Below, one piece after another: positions 8,775-16,931 of a stretch of 34,827 bases of DNA. Under the pieces are notes generated by a model, which saw nothing but the letters and a program-made list of their open reading frames with translations, was not told the DNA's origin and searched no databases. The stretch lies in contig CAMBLN010000008.1 in NCBI GenBank assembly GCA_945868215.1, forward strand, positions 1 through 34,827, in the 5' to 3' direction. Within the stretch, counting starts at the first letter, position 1. Every line of letters begins with the position of its first letter. Source of the stretch: Opitutus sp. GAS368 (GTDB lineage: Bacteria; Verrucomicrobiota; Verrucomicrobiia; Opitutales; Opitutaceae). A program made the position numbers and the translations under genes.

Positions 8775-9911
8775 TCACCAGCCGAATATGTTGAACGTCA
8801 CCGCAAACACAGCGTCCGACACGATGATAAGCAGCAGCCCCATCACCACCGCCGAGGTCGTCGCCCGCCCCACGCCCGCCGCGCTGCGCTCTGCCCGCAG
8901 CCCGCAATGGCACCCCGCCAGCCCCACCAGCACGCCGAACGCCGAGGCCTTGATCAACCCCGTCATGATGTCCGACATGTCGATCGCCGTCTGCGTCTCC
9001 ACCCAATACGCCGTCGGCGGTATGTCCAGCAGGCCGAGCGACACCGCCATGCCTCCGAGTATGCCCAGCCCGTTCGCGTAGAGCGCCAGCAGCGGCATCA
9101 TCAGCCCGAGCGCCACCAGGCGCGGCATCACCAAAAAGTCCACCGGCCTTATCCCGAGCGTCTGCAACGCATCAATCTCCTCGCCCGCCTTCATGTTGCC
9201 CAGCGTCGCCGCAAACGCCGCGCCCGTGCGCCCCGCCAGGATGATCGCCGTCATCATCGCCCCCATCTCGCGCACCATCACCAGCCCCACCGCGTCGGCC
9301 ACGTAAATATCTGCGCCAAACTGCCTCATCAGCACCGCCGACTGGTAGGCCATGATCAGGCCCGTCAGCAAACTGATCAGGCTCACGATCGGCAGCGCCA
9401 TCGCCCCGCATTGCTGCATCTCGTCCACACAGTCCCGCCAGCGGAATTTATGCGGCCTCTTCGCCAGCCCCGTCGCGCTGATCACGCATTCCCCCACAAA
9501 CGTCGCGATCTCCTTCGTCTTCGCCCACACGTCCTGCGCCGCGAGGCCGACCATCGTCAAAAAATTCCGCGAACGGTCCACCACCATGCGCGTCTCGTTC
9601 ACCACCACCAGCTGCCGCAACAATTGCTGCAACGCGTCCGGCAAATCCGAGAGATCGCAGTAAACCCCTTTCACCCGGCACCACTGCTTCACTTCAAAAA
9701 CAAACAGCAGCAGCGCGCTGTCCCAGTCCTCCAGTTTTCCCCATACGAGCTTCACCCGCACCGGATCCCTGCCCGCCAGCAACGACATCCAGGACGGTCG
9801 CGTCTCCGTGATCCGCCACGCCCCTTGCAACTCCACCAGCAACCACTCCCCGTCCGCGTGCATCTGCACTCGGTTGTCGGGCGCGGAGGTAACGTGGTCG
9901 GTTGCGGACAT
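8775..9911 (-). CDS. mlaE: MlaE-family permease with N-terminal STAS-like domain
   Basis: This is the permease subunit of the MCE lipid transporter in the inner membrane. The first ~110 residues (DGEWLLVELQGAWRITETRP onward) resemble a STAS/MlaB-like domain, so MlaB and MlaE functions appear fused. The rest is the multi-helix permease with the family signature GEEIDALQTLGIRPVDFLV. The ATG at 9911 (MSATDHVTSA) gives 378 residues and leaves an 85-base divergent gap to the phosphatase gene. An earlier in-frame start at 10010 would overlap that gene and was rejected. First gene of the mlaE-mlaF-mlaD-lipoprotein operon. Confidence 0.92.
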   Translation of the reverse strand: MSATDHVTSAPDNRVQMHADGEWLLVELQGAWRITETRPSWMSLLAGRDPVRVKLVWGKLEDWDSALLLFVFEVKQWCRVKGVYCDLSDLPDALQQLLRQLVVVNETRMVVDRSRNFLTMVGLAAQDVWAKTKEIATFVGECVISATGLAKRPHKFRWRDCVDEMQQCGAMALPIVSLISLLTGLIMAYQSAVLMRQFGADIYVADAVGLVMVREMGAMMTAIILAGRTGAAFAATLGNMKAGEEIDALQTLGIRPVDFLVMPRLVALGLMMPLLALYANGLGILGGMAVSLGLLDIPPTAYWVETQTAIDMSDIMTGLIKASAFGVLVGLAGCHCGLRAERSAAGVGRATTSAVVMGLLLIIVSDAVFAVTFNIFGW

Positions 9912-9996
9912 TGCAACCACCTTGAACACCCGCCCGCCATGAAGGAACGCTAATTTTGTGTCGTTCACGCAAACCCGCCCGCCGTAAGCTCGCCGG

Positions 9997-10644
9997 ATGC
10001 GTTTTCGCACCGTGCTCTTCGACCTCGACGGAACTTTGCTCGATCACCTCCCGGCGATCCACCGCAGCTACGCCCATACGTTGCCGCGCCTCGGCCTCCC
10101 CGCCCCCACGCCCGAACAGGTCAAACGCGCCATCGGCGGCGGTCTCGAAAACGCCATGCTCAACTTCATCCCCGAGGCCCGCCTCGCCGAAGCCCTCGCG
10201 ATCTACCGGCCGTTCTGGGACGCCACCATGCTCGCCGGCGCCGATCCCATGCCGGACGCGATGCCGCTCCTCGAAAAACTCACCGCCTCTGGCGTCACCT
10301 GCGCCGTCTTCACCAACAAACACGGCCCATCCGCCCGCTCCGTCTGCGCCCATCTCGGCTTCACTCCGTTTCTCCGCGAGGTCTTCGGCGCCAAGGACAC
10401 CCCGTGGCTCAAACCCGAGCCCGCCTTCAGCGACCACGCCCTCGAAAAACTCAACGCCACCGCCGCCACCACCTGCCTCGTCGGCGACTCCCCGTGGGAC
10501 GTCCAGGCCGCGCACAACGCCGGTTTCCCTTGCTTCGCCGTCACCACCGGCACCCACACCGCCGCCGAACTCCGCGCCGCCGGAGCCGACGCAGTCTACG
10601 ACCACCTCACCGCCCTCGGCGCCGCCGAGTTTGGCATCAACTAG
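9997..10644 (+). CDS. HAD-superfamily phosphatase, phosphoglycolate phosphatase-like
   Basis: This is a cytoplasmic HAD-family hydrolase of 215 residues. Motif I is FDLDGT (nucleophile Asp9, acid/base Asp11), motif II is FTNK, motif III is the Lys in WLKPEP, and motif IV is VGDSPWD. A helical cap lies between motifs I and II (about residues 15-80), as in phosphoglycolate phosphatases and beta-phosphoglucomutases. The substrate cannot be told from sequence. It converges on the DUF2721 gene and the two share the CTAG at 10641-10644 as overlapping stop codons. Confidence 0.88.
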   Translation: MRFRTVLFDLDGTLLDHLPAIHRSYAHTLPRLGLPAPTPEQVKRAIGGGLENAMLNFIPEARLAEALAIYRPFWDATMLAGADPMPDAMPLLEKLTASGVTCAVFTNKHGPSARSVCAHLGFTPFLREVFGAKDTPWLKPEPAFSDHALEKLNATAATTCLVGDSPWDVQAAHNAGFPCFAVTTGTHTAAELRAAGADAVYDHLTALGAAEFGIN

Positions 10645-11105
10645 CCGGCCGGCGGATGCTCCAGCGCCCGCTCGACTTCCAGCCCGAGCGCGTTGAGCGA
10701 CAGAAAAATATCCCGCAAAAACGCCCCCAGCGCCCCGAGCAGCAGCACAATGCTCGTCACAAACAGCCCGAGAATCCCCGTCGCCAGATTCACCCCCAGC
10801 ACCGCGTTCCCGAAAATCGCGATCACCAGCAGCCCCGAGCAAAACATGCTCGCCGCCCCCAGCGTCACCGCCAGCCGCACGATCTTCGCCCGGCGATACA
10901 TGATCCGCAGCTGCGTCTCGATATGCCCGCGGTCCGCCACGCCCGCCGCCCGCGCCTGCCCGGCCAGGATGCGCGTGCGGTCCACAACACGACCCATCCG
11001 ATTCGTCATCGTCAGCAACAACGACCCCAGACCCGTGATCAAAATCACCGGCGTGATCGAAAGCTGAATCGTCGGCAGCAAGGACTCGGACACCGAAAGT
11101 TCCAT
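10641..11105 (-). CDS. DUF2721 family membrane protein
   Basis: An integral membrane protein of 154 residues with an N-terminal helix (about 14-34), a cytoplasmic segment containing NRMGRVVDRTRIL, and two further helices (about 80-105 and 110-135). The layout and the N-R-x-x-R-V-x-D-R segment match DUF2721, whose function is unknown. The ATG at 11105 was chosen over a start six codons upstream. Divergent from recD2 across about 99 bases. Confidence 0.8.
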   Translation of the reverse strand: MELSVSESLLPTIQLSITPVILITGLGSLLLTMTNRMGRVVDRTRILAGQARAAGVADRGHIETQLRIMYRRAKIVRLAVTLGAASMFCSGLLVIAIFGNAVLGVNLATGILGLFVTSIVLLLGALGAFLRDIFLSLNALGLEVERALEHPPAG

Positions 11106-11204
11106 CCCCCCACCCCGCCACACCTCACCCTCCTTAGCAATCCTCCCGCCAACACGTCCCCGCGTTTGATTTTTCCCGCGAAGCCGTGTTCATCTTCGCC
11201 CCAC

Positions 11205-14200
11205 GTGGCCGCCTCCTCCGCCAATTCCGACACCCTGACCGGCGTTATCGAACGCATCATTTTCTTCAACGAGGAAAATCACTACACCATCGCGGAATTC
11301 CGCCCCGACTCCGCCGACGGCAAGGACGCCAAGGTCACCATCACCGGCGCCCTCCCCGGCGTTCAATGCGGCGAAACCCTCCACCTCTCCGGTTCCTGGA
11401 CGAAACACGCCCAGCACGGCGACCAGTTCAAAATCGTCTCCTTCACCTCGAAGCTCCCGTCCTCCGCCTACGGCATCCGCAAATACCTCGGCTCCGGCCT
11501 CGTCGAAGGCATCGGCAAAGCCTACGCCAACAAAATCGTCGACGCCTTCGGCACCGCCACGTTCCGCATCCTCAGCGAGGAATCCGGCAAACTCCGCGAC
11601 GTCCCCGGCATCGGCAAAAAACGCGCTGCCGCCATCAAGAAAGCCTGGGACGACCAGCGCGCCTTCCGCGAGCTCTACATCTTTCTCCAGACCTACGGCG
11701 TCACCACCGGCCAGTGCGTGAAGTTGATCAACCAATACGGCTCCGAGGCCAAACGCGTCCTCACCACCGAGCCCTACAAAGTCGCCCGCGAGATCGACGG
11801 CATCGGCTTCAAAACCGCCGACCGCATCGCCATCAATCTCGGCTACGCCAACGACGCCCCGCCCCGCCTCGACGCCGGTCTCCTCTACGCCCTCGAAACC
11901 CTCCAGGAAGAGGGCCACACCGCCATCCTCGAAGCCGCGCTCATCGACTACGCCGCCCCGCTCCTCGAAACCGAAGCCCGCTACCTCGAAGCCCGCATCA
12001 ACGCCTTGGTCGAGGCCAAACAACTCGTCCGCCACCCGCCCGCCGGCGTAACCGATCCGCTTCCCGGCTCGGCCCTCATCCAGCTCCCTGTCAACGACCG
12101 CGCCGAACAAAAAATCGCCGCCACCATCACGCGCCTCGGCAAGGTCGGCAGCGGACTCCCCCCGATCAAAACCGACGCCGCCGTCGAATGGGCCGAGCAA
12201 AAAGCCGGCTTCACCTTCGCCGACCAGCAACGCGTCGGCCTCAAAAACGCCCTCGTCTCCAAAATCTCAATACTCACCGGCGGACCAGGAACGGGCAAAG
12301 CCCAACCGCTCACCGCCCAGGTGCTCACCCCCAAAGGCTTCCGCCCGCTCGGCAGTCTCAGCGTCGGCTCACGCATCATCACCGCCGAAGGCACCGTCGC
12401 CGCGCTCAAAGGTATTTATCCGCAGGGCGAAAAAGACATCTACAGGGTCACCTTCGCAGACGGCCGCTCCACGCTCTGCTGCGATGATCACCTCTGGCGC
12501 GCCTGGACGCGCGTCTCCGTATGGAGCCCAACCAAAAAGAAAAAAATCCGCGCCCGCGACTGGCGCGTCGTCCCCCTCAGTTACCTGCGTAAACGTATCT
12601 GCGAGGATCGCACGGAAAACAACCGTATCGCCGTGCCTCTTCTGGAGGCCAGCGCTGACACCCCGCCTCAATTCTTCTTCTGCGATCCCTACGTAATCGG
12701 TGCACTCATCGGAGACGGCACGATTTCAACCTCCACCCAACTCACGACCACCGATCCGTTTATTCGTGATAAAATTCAAACCCTGATCACCCCGCTCGGC
12801 CTCACACTCAAACCCGTCACACTCCACGGTGCCGACACGATCAGCTACCGCCTCACCCACGCCAAACGAGGCCTCCCCAACACCCTCGGCGCCCATCTCC
12901 GCAGCCTCGGACTCAACGTCGGCTCCGCCAACAAATTCATCCCCGAAATTTTCTTCTCCGGCTCGCGTGACCAACGCCTTCAACTCATTCGCGGCCTCCT
13001 CGATACCGACGGCACCGTGGATAAAAACGGCGTGGTTTCTTTCAGCTCAAGCAGCCTGCGACTCGCCCGTGACTTCCAACGCCTCGCTTGGTCACTCGGC
13101 TGCATTGCCACCATCGGCGCAACCAAACACCCCACCTACACACACCGCGGTGAAAAACGCGCAGGACTTCCATCCCACACAATCATCGTTCAACACCCCG
13201 ATCCCGCCACCCTGCTCAGCCTTCCCCGCAAACTCTCCCGCTTGCAGCGTCCGAACGCCCGCAAGCGCCTCGGCCACCGCCTGCGCATCATAAGCATCGA
13301 ACCCGCCGGCCGTGCCCCCTGCGCCTGCATCTCCGTCGATTCACCCACCGGTCTCTATGTGACCGATGACTATATCGTAACGCACAACACCACGATCCTC
13401 CGCGCCCTCGTCGATATCCTGAAGGCCAAAAAAGTCCGCGTGCACCTCGCCGCCCCCACCGGACGCGCCGCGCAACGCCTCGCCGAAACCACCGGCGGCT
13501 TCGCATCCACCATCCACCGCCTCCTCAAATACGACCCGTCCAAAGGCGGCTTCGTCGCCAACGAACACCAGCCCCTCGCCACCGATTTCCTCATCGTGGA
13601 CGAAGCCTCGATGCTCGACACCCGCCTCGCCGCCGCCCTCCTGCAAGCCGTCCCGTCCCGCGCCCACCTGCTCCTCGTCGGCGACATCGACCAGCTCCCC
13701 TCCGTCGGCGCCGGCAACGTCCTCAAGGACTTGATCGCCACGGAACACGTCCCCGTCACCCGCCTCAACGTCATCTACCGCCAGAAGGGCCAGAGCCAGA
13801 TCGTCACCACCGCCCACGCCATCAACGCCGGCGAACCCGGCCTCCCGCCGTCCGTCAACGAGGTCGCCGCCGCCCAAGCCTGGTCCGACCTCACCTTCAT
13901 CGTCGCCGACTCCGCCGAAGACTGTATCCGGAAAACCATACAGCTCTGCACCGAGTTCATTCCCGCGCATTACCACTGGTTCAATCCCATCAACGACGTC
14001 CAGATCCTCGCCCCGATGCACAAGGGCGTCGCCGGTGTCAGCAACCTCAACGTCCAGCTCCAGGCCGCGCTCAACCCCCACAGCAAAGGCCTCCGCGGTC
14101 CGCACGGCGAATATCGTCCTCGCGACAAAGTCATCCAGCTGCGCAACAACTACGACAAAACCCTCTTCAACGGCGACATCGGCGTCATCACGTCCGTGGA

Positions 14201-14519
14201 CACCGAGGCCGGCACGCTCACCGCGAAATTCGACCACGACGAACACACCTTCGACCGCGGCGAATTCGGCGACCTCGCCCCCGCCTACGCCATCAGCATC
14301 CACAAATCCCAGGGCTCCGAATATCCCGTCGTCATCGTGCCGCTCCTCAAGGCGCACTTCATGATGCTCCAGCGCAACCTGCTCTACACCGCGATCACCC
14401 GCGGAAAGAAAAAAGTCTTCATCGTCGGCGAACCCGCCGCCTACGGCATGGCTGTCCGCGCCAACGAAGCCCGCGATCGCACGACCCACCTCCGCCAAAA
14501 AATCACCGCCTCCTCATAG
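11205..14519 (+). CDS. recD2: RecD2-type ATP-dependent helicase, interrupted by an intein
   Basis: RecD2 is a superfamily 1B 5'-3' DNA helicase without RecBC partners, used in DNA repair. The precursor is 1104 residues; removing the intein (12300-13388) leaves 741, a normal RecD2 length. The N-terminal part has an OB-like region and helix-hairpin-helix motifs VPGIGKKRA (about 133) and IDGIGFKTADR (about 197). Walker A is split: GGPGTGK before and TTILRAL after the intein. Then follow Walker B LIVDEASMLD, motif III LLLVGDIDQLPSVGAGN, motif V AYAISIHKSQGSEYPVVI and motif VI LLYTAITRGKKKVF. The GTG at 11205 is a best guess, with no clear ribosome site; a TTG about 13 codons upstream is the alternative. 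Helicase activity should require splicing because the P-loop is interrupted. Confidence 0.95.
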   Translation: MAASSANSDTLTGVIERIIFFNEENHYTIAEFRPDSADGKDAKVTITGALPGVQCGETLHLSGSWTKHAQHGDQFKIVSFTSKLPSSAYGIRKYLGSGLVEGIGKAYANKIVDAFGTATFRILSEESGKLRDVPGIGKKRAAAIKKAWDDQRAFRELYIFLQTYGVTTGQCVKLINQYGSEAKRVLTTEPYKVAREIDGIGFKTADRIAINLGYANDAPPRLDAGLLYALETLQEEGHTAILEAALIDYAAPLLETEARYLEARINALVEAKQLVRHPPAGVTDPLPGSALIQLPVNDRAEQKIAATITRLGKVGSGLPPIKTDAAVEWAEQKAGFTFADQQRVGLKNALVSKISILTGGPGTGKAQPLTAQVLTPKGFRPLGSLSVGSRIITAEGTVAALKGIYPQGEKDIYRVTFADGRSTLCCDDHLWRAWTRVSVWSPTKKKKIRARDWRVVPLSYLRKRICEDRTENNRIAVPLLEASADTPPQFFFCDPYVIGALIGDGTISTSTQLTTTDPFIRDKIQTLITPLGLTLKPVTLHGADTISYRLTHAKRGLPNTLGAHLRSLGLNVGSANKFIPEIFFSGSRDQRLQLIRGLLDTDGTVDKNGVVSFSSSSLRLARDFQRLAWSLGCIATIGATKHPTYTHRGEKRAGLPSHTIIVQHPDPATLLSLPRKLSRLQRPNARKRLGHRLRIISIEPAGRAPCACISVDSPTGLYVTDDYIVTHNTTILRALVDILKAKKVRVHLAAPTGRAAQRLAETTGGFASTIHRLLKYDPSKGGFVANEHQPLATDFLIVDEASMLDTRLAAALLQAVPSRAHLLLVGDIDQLPSVGAGNVLKDLIATEHVPVTRLNVIYRQKGQSQIVTTAHAINAGEPGLPPSVNEVAAAQAWSDLTFIVADSAEDCIRKTIQLCTEFIPAHYHWFNPINDVQILAPMHKGVAGVSNLNVQLQAALNPHSKGLRGPHGEYRPRDKVIQLRNNYDKTLFNGDIGVITSVDTEAGTLTAKFDHDEHTFDRGEFGDLAPAYAISIHKSQGSEYPVVIVPLLKAHFMMLQRNLLYTAITRGKKKVFIVGEPAAYGMAVRANEARDRTTHLRQKITASS
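12300..13388 (+). other. In-frame intein with class 3 signature and LAGLIDADG endonuclease domain
   Basis: The 363-residue insertion sits exactly between Lys of GPGTGK and Thr of TTILRAL. It begins with Ala (AQPLTAQVLTPKGF), not Cys or Ser, and ends VTHN with Thr as the next extein residue. The class 3 triad is visible: Trp66 two residues after the block B His64 (CDDHLW), Cys343 in block F (CISVDSP) and Thr361 before the penultimate His362. The endonuclease motifs are YVIGALIGDG (131-140) and LIRGLLDTDG (229-238), both retaining Asp. Class 3 inteins splice through the block F Cys instead of residue 1. Boundaries follow from restoring a perfect Walker A motif. Splicing activity itself is inferred. 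Confidence 0.93.
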
Positions 14520-14520
14520 G

Positions 14521-14580
14521 TCCCCTGCGTCCTATGCGTCCCATCCGTCCCATTCCGTCTCCGTCGCCCTCTCCGCGCCT
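14521..14580 (+). repeat. Degenerate stutter tract at the start of the J-domain-like gene
   Basis: Units such as TGCGTCC, ATGCGTCCC, ATCCGTCCC and ATTCCGTCTCC repeat with a 7-10 nt period from just after the recD2 stop into the next gene, so the ATG at 14534 lies inside the tract and the encoded N-terminus is MRPIRPIPSPSPSP. It belongs to a wider set of such tracts in this window. Confidence 0.6.
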
Positions 14581-15451
14581 CGCCCTCGTCCTCATCGACG
14601 CCGCCCCGCTCCGCCACGCCGCCTGGTCCGAGTTCCACGCCGCCCGCAAAGCCGCCGAAAAAGCCGCCCGCGACCTCCACCGTCACGAAGAAACGGATAC
14701 ACCCTCCTACGAACGCTGGCTCCACGGCACGTTCCCGCAGCTCGTCACCACCCTCCGCGGGCTCCACGCCGAGGTGATGCGCAAAGCCCGCGACATGCAC
14801 CACGCCGAGTTCATCGCCTCCGTGACCGGCCGCTCCGTCAAAAAGGTCTGGAAAGAAAACCGCGCCGCCGCAGCCGACCCGGCGGCCGACGAACGCGCCC
14901 ACGGCCCTGATCCAGAACCGTCCCCACACGCCGATTACACACAGTCCGACGACGAAGACGCCTTCGACCCACGCCCAGCCCCACCCACTCCCTCCAACAC
15001 CAACGCCGAAGCCCGCGACATCTACCGCCGCCTCGTCCAACACCTCCACCCCGACCGCGGCGGCGAATGGACCCCCGCCCGCGAACACCTCTGGCACCAG
15101 GTCCAGCAAGCCTGGGCCGCCCGCGACGCCGACTGGCTCGCCCGCCTCGAAATCGAGTGGGACACCGCCAACGACCAGATTGGTCCCGACTCCTCCCTCA
15201 GCCGCCTCCACCGCGCCATCGCCGAACTCCGCGCCGCCCGCCGCGACACCGAACGCAAGCTCCGCGACTACCGCCGCTCCCCCGCCTGGCGCTTCACGCT
15301 CTCCGAAAAAAAACGTCCGCAACTCCACCGCCGTCTCGAGGTCGAACTCCACGAAGATCTCGACGCCCTTCAACGCCACCTCGCCTACCTCAACGCCACC
15401 ATCACCGCCTGGGAATCCCCGCCCGCCTCCCCGCGCAAACCCCGCCGCTAA
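14534..15451 (+). CDS. J-domain-like (DnaJ-related) protein
   Basis: A cytoplasmic protein of 305 residues. Residues about 158-205 resemble a J domain: AEARDIYRRLVQHLHPDRGGEW carries the HPD triad (172-174) needed to stimulate Hsp70 ATPase, followed by a helix ending in AWAARD. The N-terminal ~110 residues are charged and helical, and residues about 112-155 form a Pro/Asp-rich linker. The C-terminal ~100 residues are predicted coiled coil, rich in Arg and Glu. No zinc-finger or canonical DnaJ substrate domain is present, so it is a specialised co-chaperone-like protein. It starts 14 bases after recD2 and may be cotranscribed. The partner is unknown. Confidence 0.75.
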   Translation: MRPIRPIPSPSPSPRLALVLIDAAPLRHAAWSEFHAARKAAEKAARDLHRHEETDTPSYERWLHGTFPQLVTTLRGLHAEVMRKARDMHHAEFIASVTGRSVKKVWKENRAAAADPAADERAHGPDPEPSPHADYTQSDDEDAFDPRPAPPTPSNTNAEARDIYRRLVQHLHPDRGGEWTPAREHLWHQVQQAWAARDADWLARLEIEWDTANDQIGPDSSLSRLHRAIAELRAARRDTERKLRDYRRSPAWRFTLSEKKRPQLHRRLEVELHEDLDALQRHLAYLNATITAWESPPASPRKPRR

Positions 15452-15517
15452 ACCGCCCGCTCATCCCCCTTGCCTTTTCCGCCATCCGCAATCCCCTCTT
15501 CTACGCTTATACCCTCT

Positions 15518-16132
15518 ATGCAAGTCCACGCACGAATCTCCAAAGAATGGCGCCGTCGCATGACGATCATGGCCATCATGCTCAACGGCTCGGCCCTGTT
15601 GTTCTGCTACGACGGCCTCATCGCCTGGCCTTCCGAAGCCAAACGCTACGCCCAACTCGAAACCGTCACCGCCGACATCGTCGCCGAGGGCGTCAAGCCC
15701 ACCGGTGAAGACCCCGCCGTCACCCGCGCCTGGGCCACCTACGCCAAAACCCACGACCTTCCCGTCAAGGTTCCCAAAAACCGCACCCCGGGCGACATCT
15801 CCGGACAACGCATCATCGGCGGCATCTTCCTTGCCATCGGCCTCTCCTTCGTCGGCTGGGTCGCCCTCCAACACCGCAAGAGCGTCCGCGCCGACGGCGA
15901 CGTCATCACCGGTGCCGATGGCGAAACCGTCCACCTCGACAGCATCGTCGAGATCGACCGCCGCAAGTGGGCCAACAAGGGCATCGCCTACGCCATCTAC
16001 GAAAAAGACGGCAAACGCCGCCGCCTCTGCCTCGACGACCACAAGTTCATTGGCTGCGAAGCCATCATCCTCGAAGCCGACCGCCGCATCGCCGCCCGCG
16101 CCGGCACCGCCGAACAACCGCCCGCTTCCTGA
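15518..16132 (+). CDS. Membrane protein of unknown function with two transmembrane helices
   Basis: The product is 204 residues from ATG 15518 (MQVHARISKEWRRRM). It has one helix near the N-terminus (about 15-35) and a second (about 97-118), with a polar segment of about 60 residues between and a C-terminal soluble part rich in charged residues. The C-terminal part, with ADGETVHLDSIVEIDRRKW and IYEKDGKRRRLCLDD, looks like a small beta-rich domain. No family was recognised. It follows the J-domain-like gene by about 66 bases on the same strand. Confidence 0.7.
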   Translation: MQVHARISKEWRRRMTIMAIMLNGSALLFCYDGLIAWPSEAKRYAQLETVTADIVAEGVKPTGEDPAVTRAWATYAKTHDLPVKVPKNRTPGDISGQRIIGGIFLAIGLSFVGWVALQHRKSVRADGDVITGADGETVHLDSIVEIDRRKWANKGIAYAIYEKDGKRRRLCLDDHKFIGCEAIILEADRRIAARAGTAEQPPAS

Positions 16133-16154
16133 TCCGTTAGGCTCCGCCCCGTAG

Positions 16155-16174
16155 CAGCCGAGGTAACGAGGCTG
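16155..16174. repeat. Short palindromic element after a gene
   Basis: CAGCC-GAGGTAACGA-GGCTG forms a 5-bp stem. It follows CCGTAG and is followed by TCCGCCC, an arrangement similar to the element at 21214-21232. There is no T tract, so it does not look like a terminator. The rest of 16133-16218 holds nothing recognisable. Confidence 0.35.
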
Positions 16175-16218
16175 TCCGCCCTGCGTAGCTCGCCCATTGT
16201 TCGAGGCGAAGACAGCGC

Positions 16219-16437
16219 CTAGAACACCGTCGCCTCCCCCACCGTGCACTCATGCCCGGTGCGGAAAACCTGCCCGCTGCGCAAACTCAACGGATGCACG
16301 CACCGCCCGAATCCGGGCCAGCGCTCCTCGTCCAGCACCACATAGTGCCGGCACCAATCCCCGCAACGCTGCACCCCCGCGTGCCCTCGATAAGCGCCCT
16401 CGGCCTCCCCGGCATTTTCCCCGTCTGCATCGGGCAT
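16219..16437 (-). CDS. Small Cys-rich protein next to DUF4405 gene
   Basis: Up to 72 residues from ATG 16437, or 51 from an in-frame GTG at 16374 (VQRCGDWC). The conserved-looking core is RCGDWCRHY, then GRCVHPLSL, then GHEC, giving four cysteines (CxxxC...C...C) with His residues, as in small zinc or iron-sulfur proteins. AAAGGAG touches the upstream ATG, too close to work well; GAGGGC precedes the GTG at better spacing. It starts 18 bases after the DUF4405 stop. No family was assigned. If it is not a gene, 16133-16455 is an empty stretch of 323 bases. Confidence 0.5.
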   Translation of the reverse strand: MPDADGENAGEAEGAYRGHAGVQRCGDWCRHYVVLDEERWPGFGRCVHPLSLRSGQVFRTGHECTVGEATVF

Positions 16438-16455
16438 CTCCTTTCTTTCCCGCCC

Positions 16456-16821
16456 TCAGCGGCTGACCGGCGCAAACAGGAAAAAACCCGCCACCGCGAG
16501 CCCCGCCGCGACACCCGCCGCCAGCCGCCACGGCTTCTGCGCGGCCGCGATCTTCACGAGCCAACGCCAGTGCAATGCCAAGTGCACCACCACCAGCGCG
16601 GCCATCGCGTAACCGACCCACGCGTGCCACTCGCCCCAGTCATGCCGGTTCATCCCCAGCAACGTCACCCGCCCCCCGCCTTCGCCCCGCCCGCGCGGCA
16701 GCCGCTCATCCAGCAACCAGCCCGTCCCCGCCAAAAAACACCCGCCCAAAAACATCAGCCCGTTCAACACCCGCGCCACCGCGTTCTTCGGAACATCCCT
16801 CACCGTTTGCATCGTTATCAT
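16456..16821 (-). CDS. DUF4405-like membrane protein
   Basis: An inner-membrane protein of about 121 residues with three predicted helices: one near the N-terminus (LNGLMFLGGCFLAGTGWLL), a middle one after HDWGEWHAWVGYAMAALVVVH, and a C-terminal one (AAGVAAGLAVAGFFLF). The segment WHAWVGYAM...VHLALHWRWL, with spaced histidines, fits DUF4405 and related cytochrome b-like proteins that may bind haem; haem binding is inferred. The ATG at 16821 is one of two close candidates, the other being 16812. Confidence 0.65.
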   Translation of the reverse strand: MITMQTVRDVPKNAVARVLNGLMFLGGCFLAGTGWLLDERLPRGRGEGGGRVTLLGMNRHDWGEWHAWVGYAMAALVVVHLALHWRWLVKIAAAQKPWRLAAGVAAGLAVAGFFLFAPVSR

Positions 16822-16931
16822 CCGTCCACTCTCGTCCCAAAACCTGTCAGACGCCACGCCCCGCACCACCCCGCCCGCAGTTAGCCGCCCCTCTCATAAC
16901 CCCAAGCAACCGCGCTGCTCACCTCCTGCGT

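Noticed and set aside
9912-10010. Upstream start for mlaE at 10010
   Set aside because: It would overlap the phosphatase gene start and add 33 residues without similarity to the family; the ATG at 9911 gives a normal length.
10404-11204. Extension of recD2 upstream into the phosphatase gene
   Set aside because: The reading frame is open but Arg/Pro-rich and overlaps two well-supported genes; the conserved RecD2 domain starts after 11205.
12300-13388. Treating the recD2 insert as an unrelated gene or assembly artefact
   Set aside because: It is exactly in frame, restores a perfect Walker A motif when removed, and carries ordered intein blocks and endonuclease motifs.
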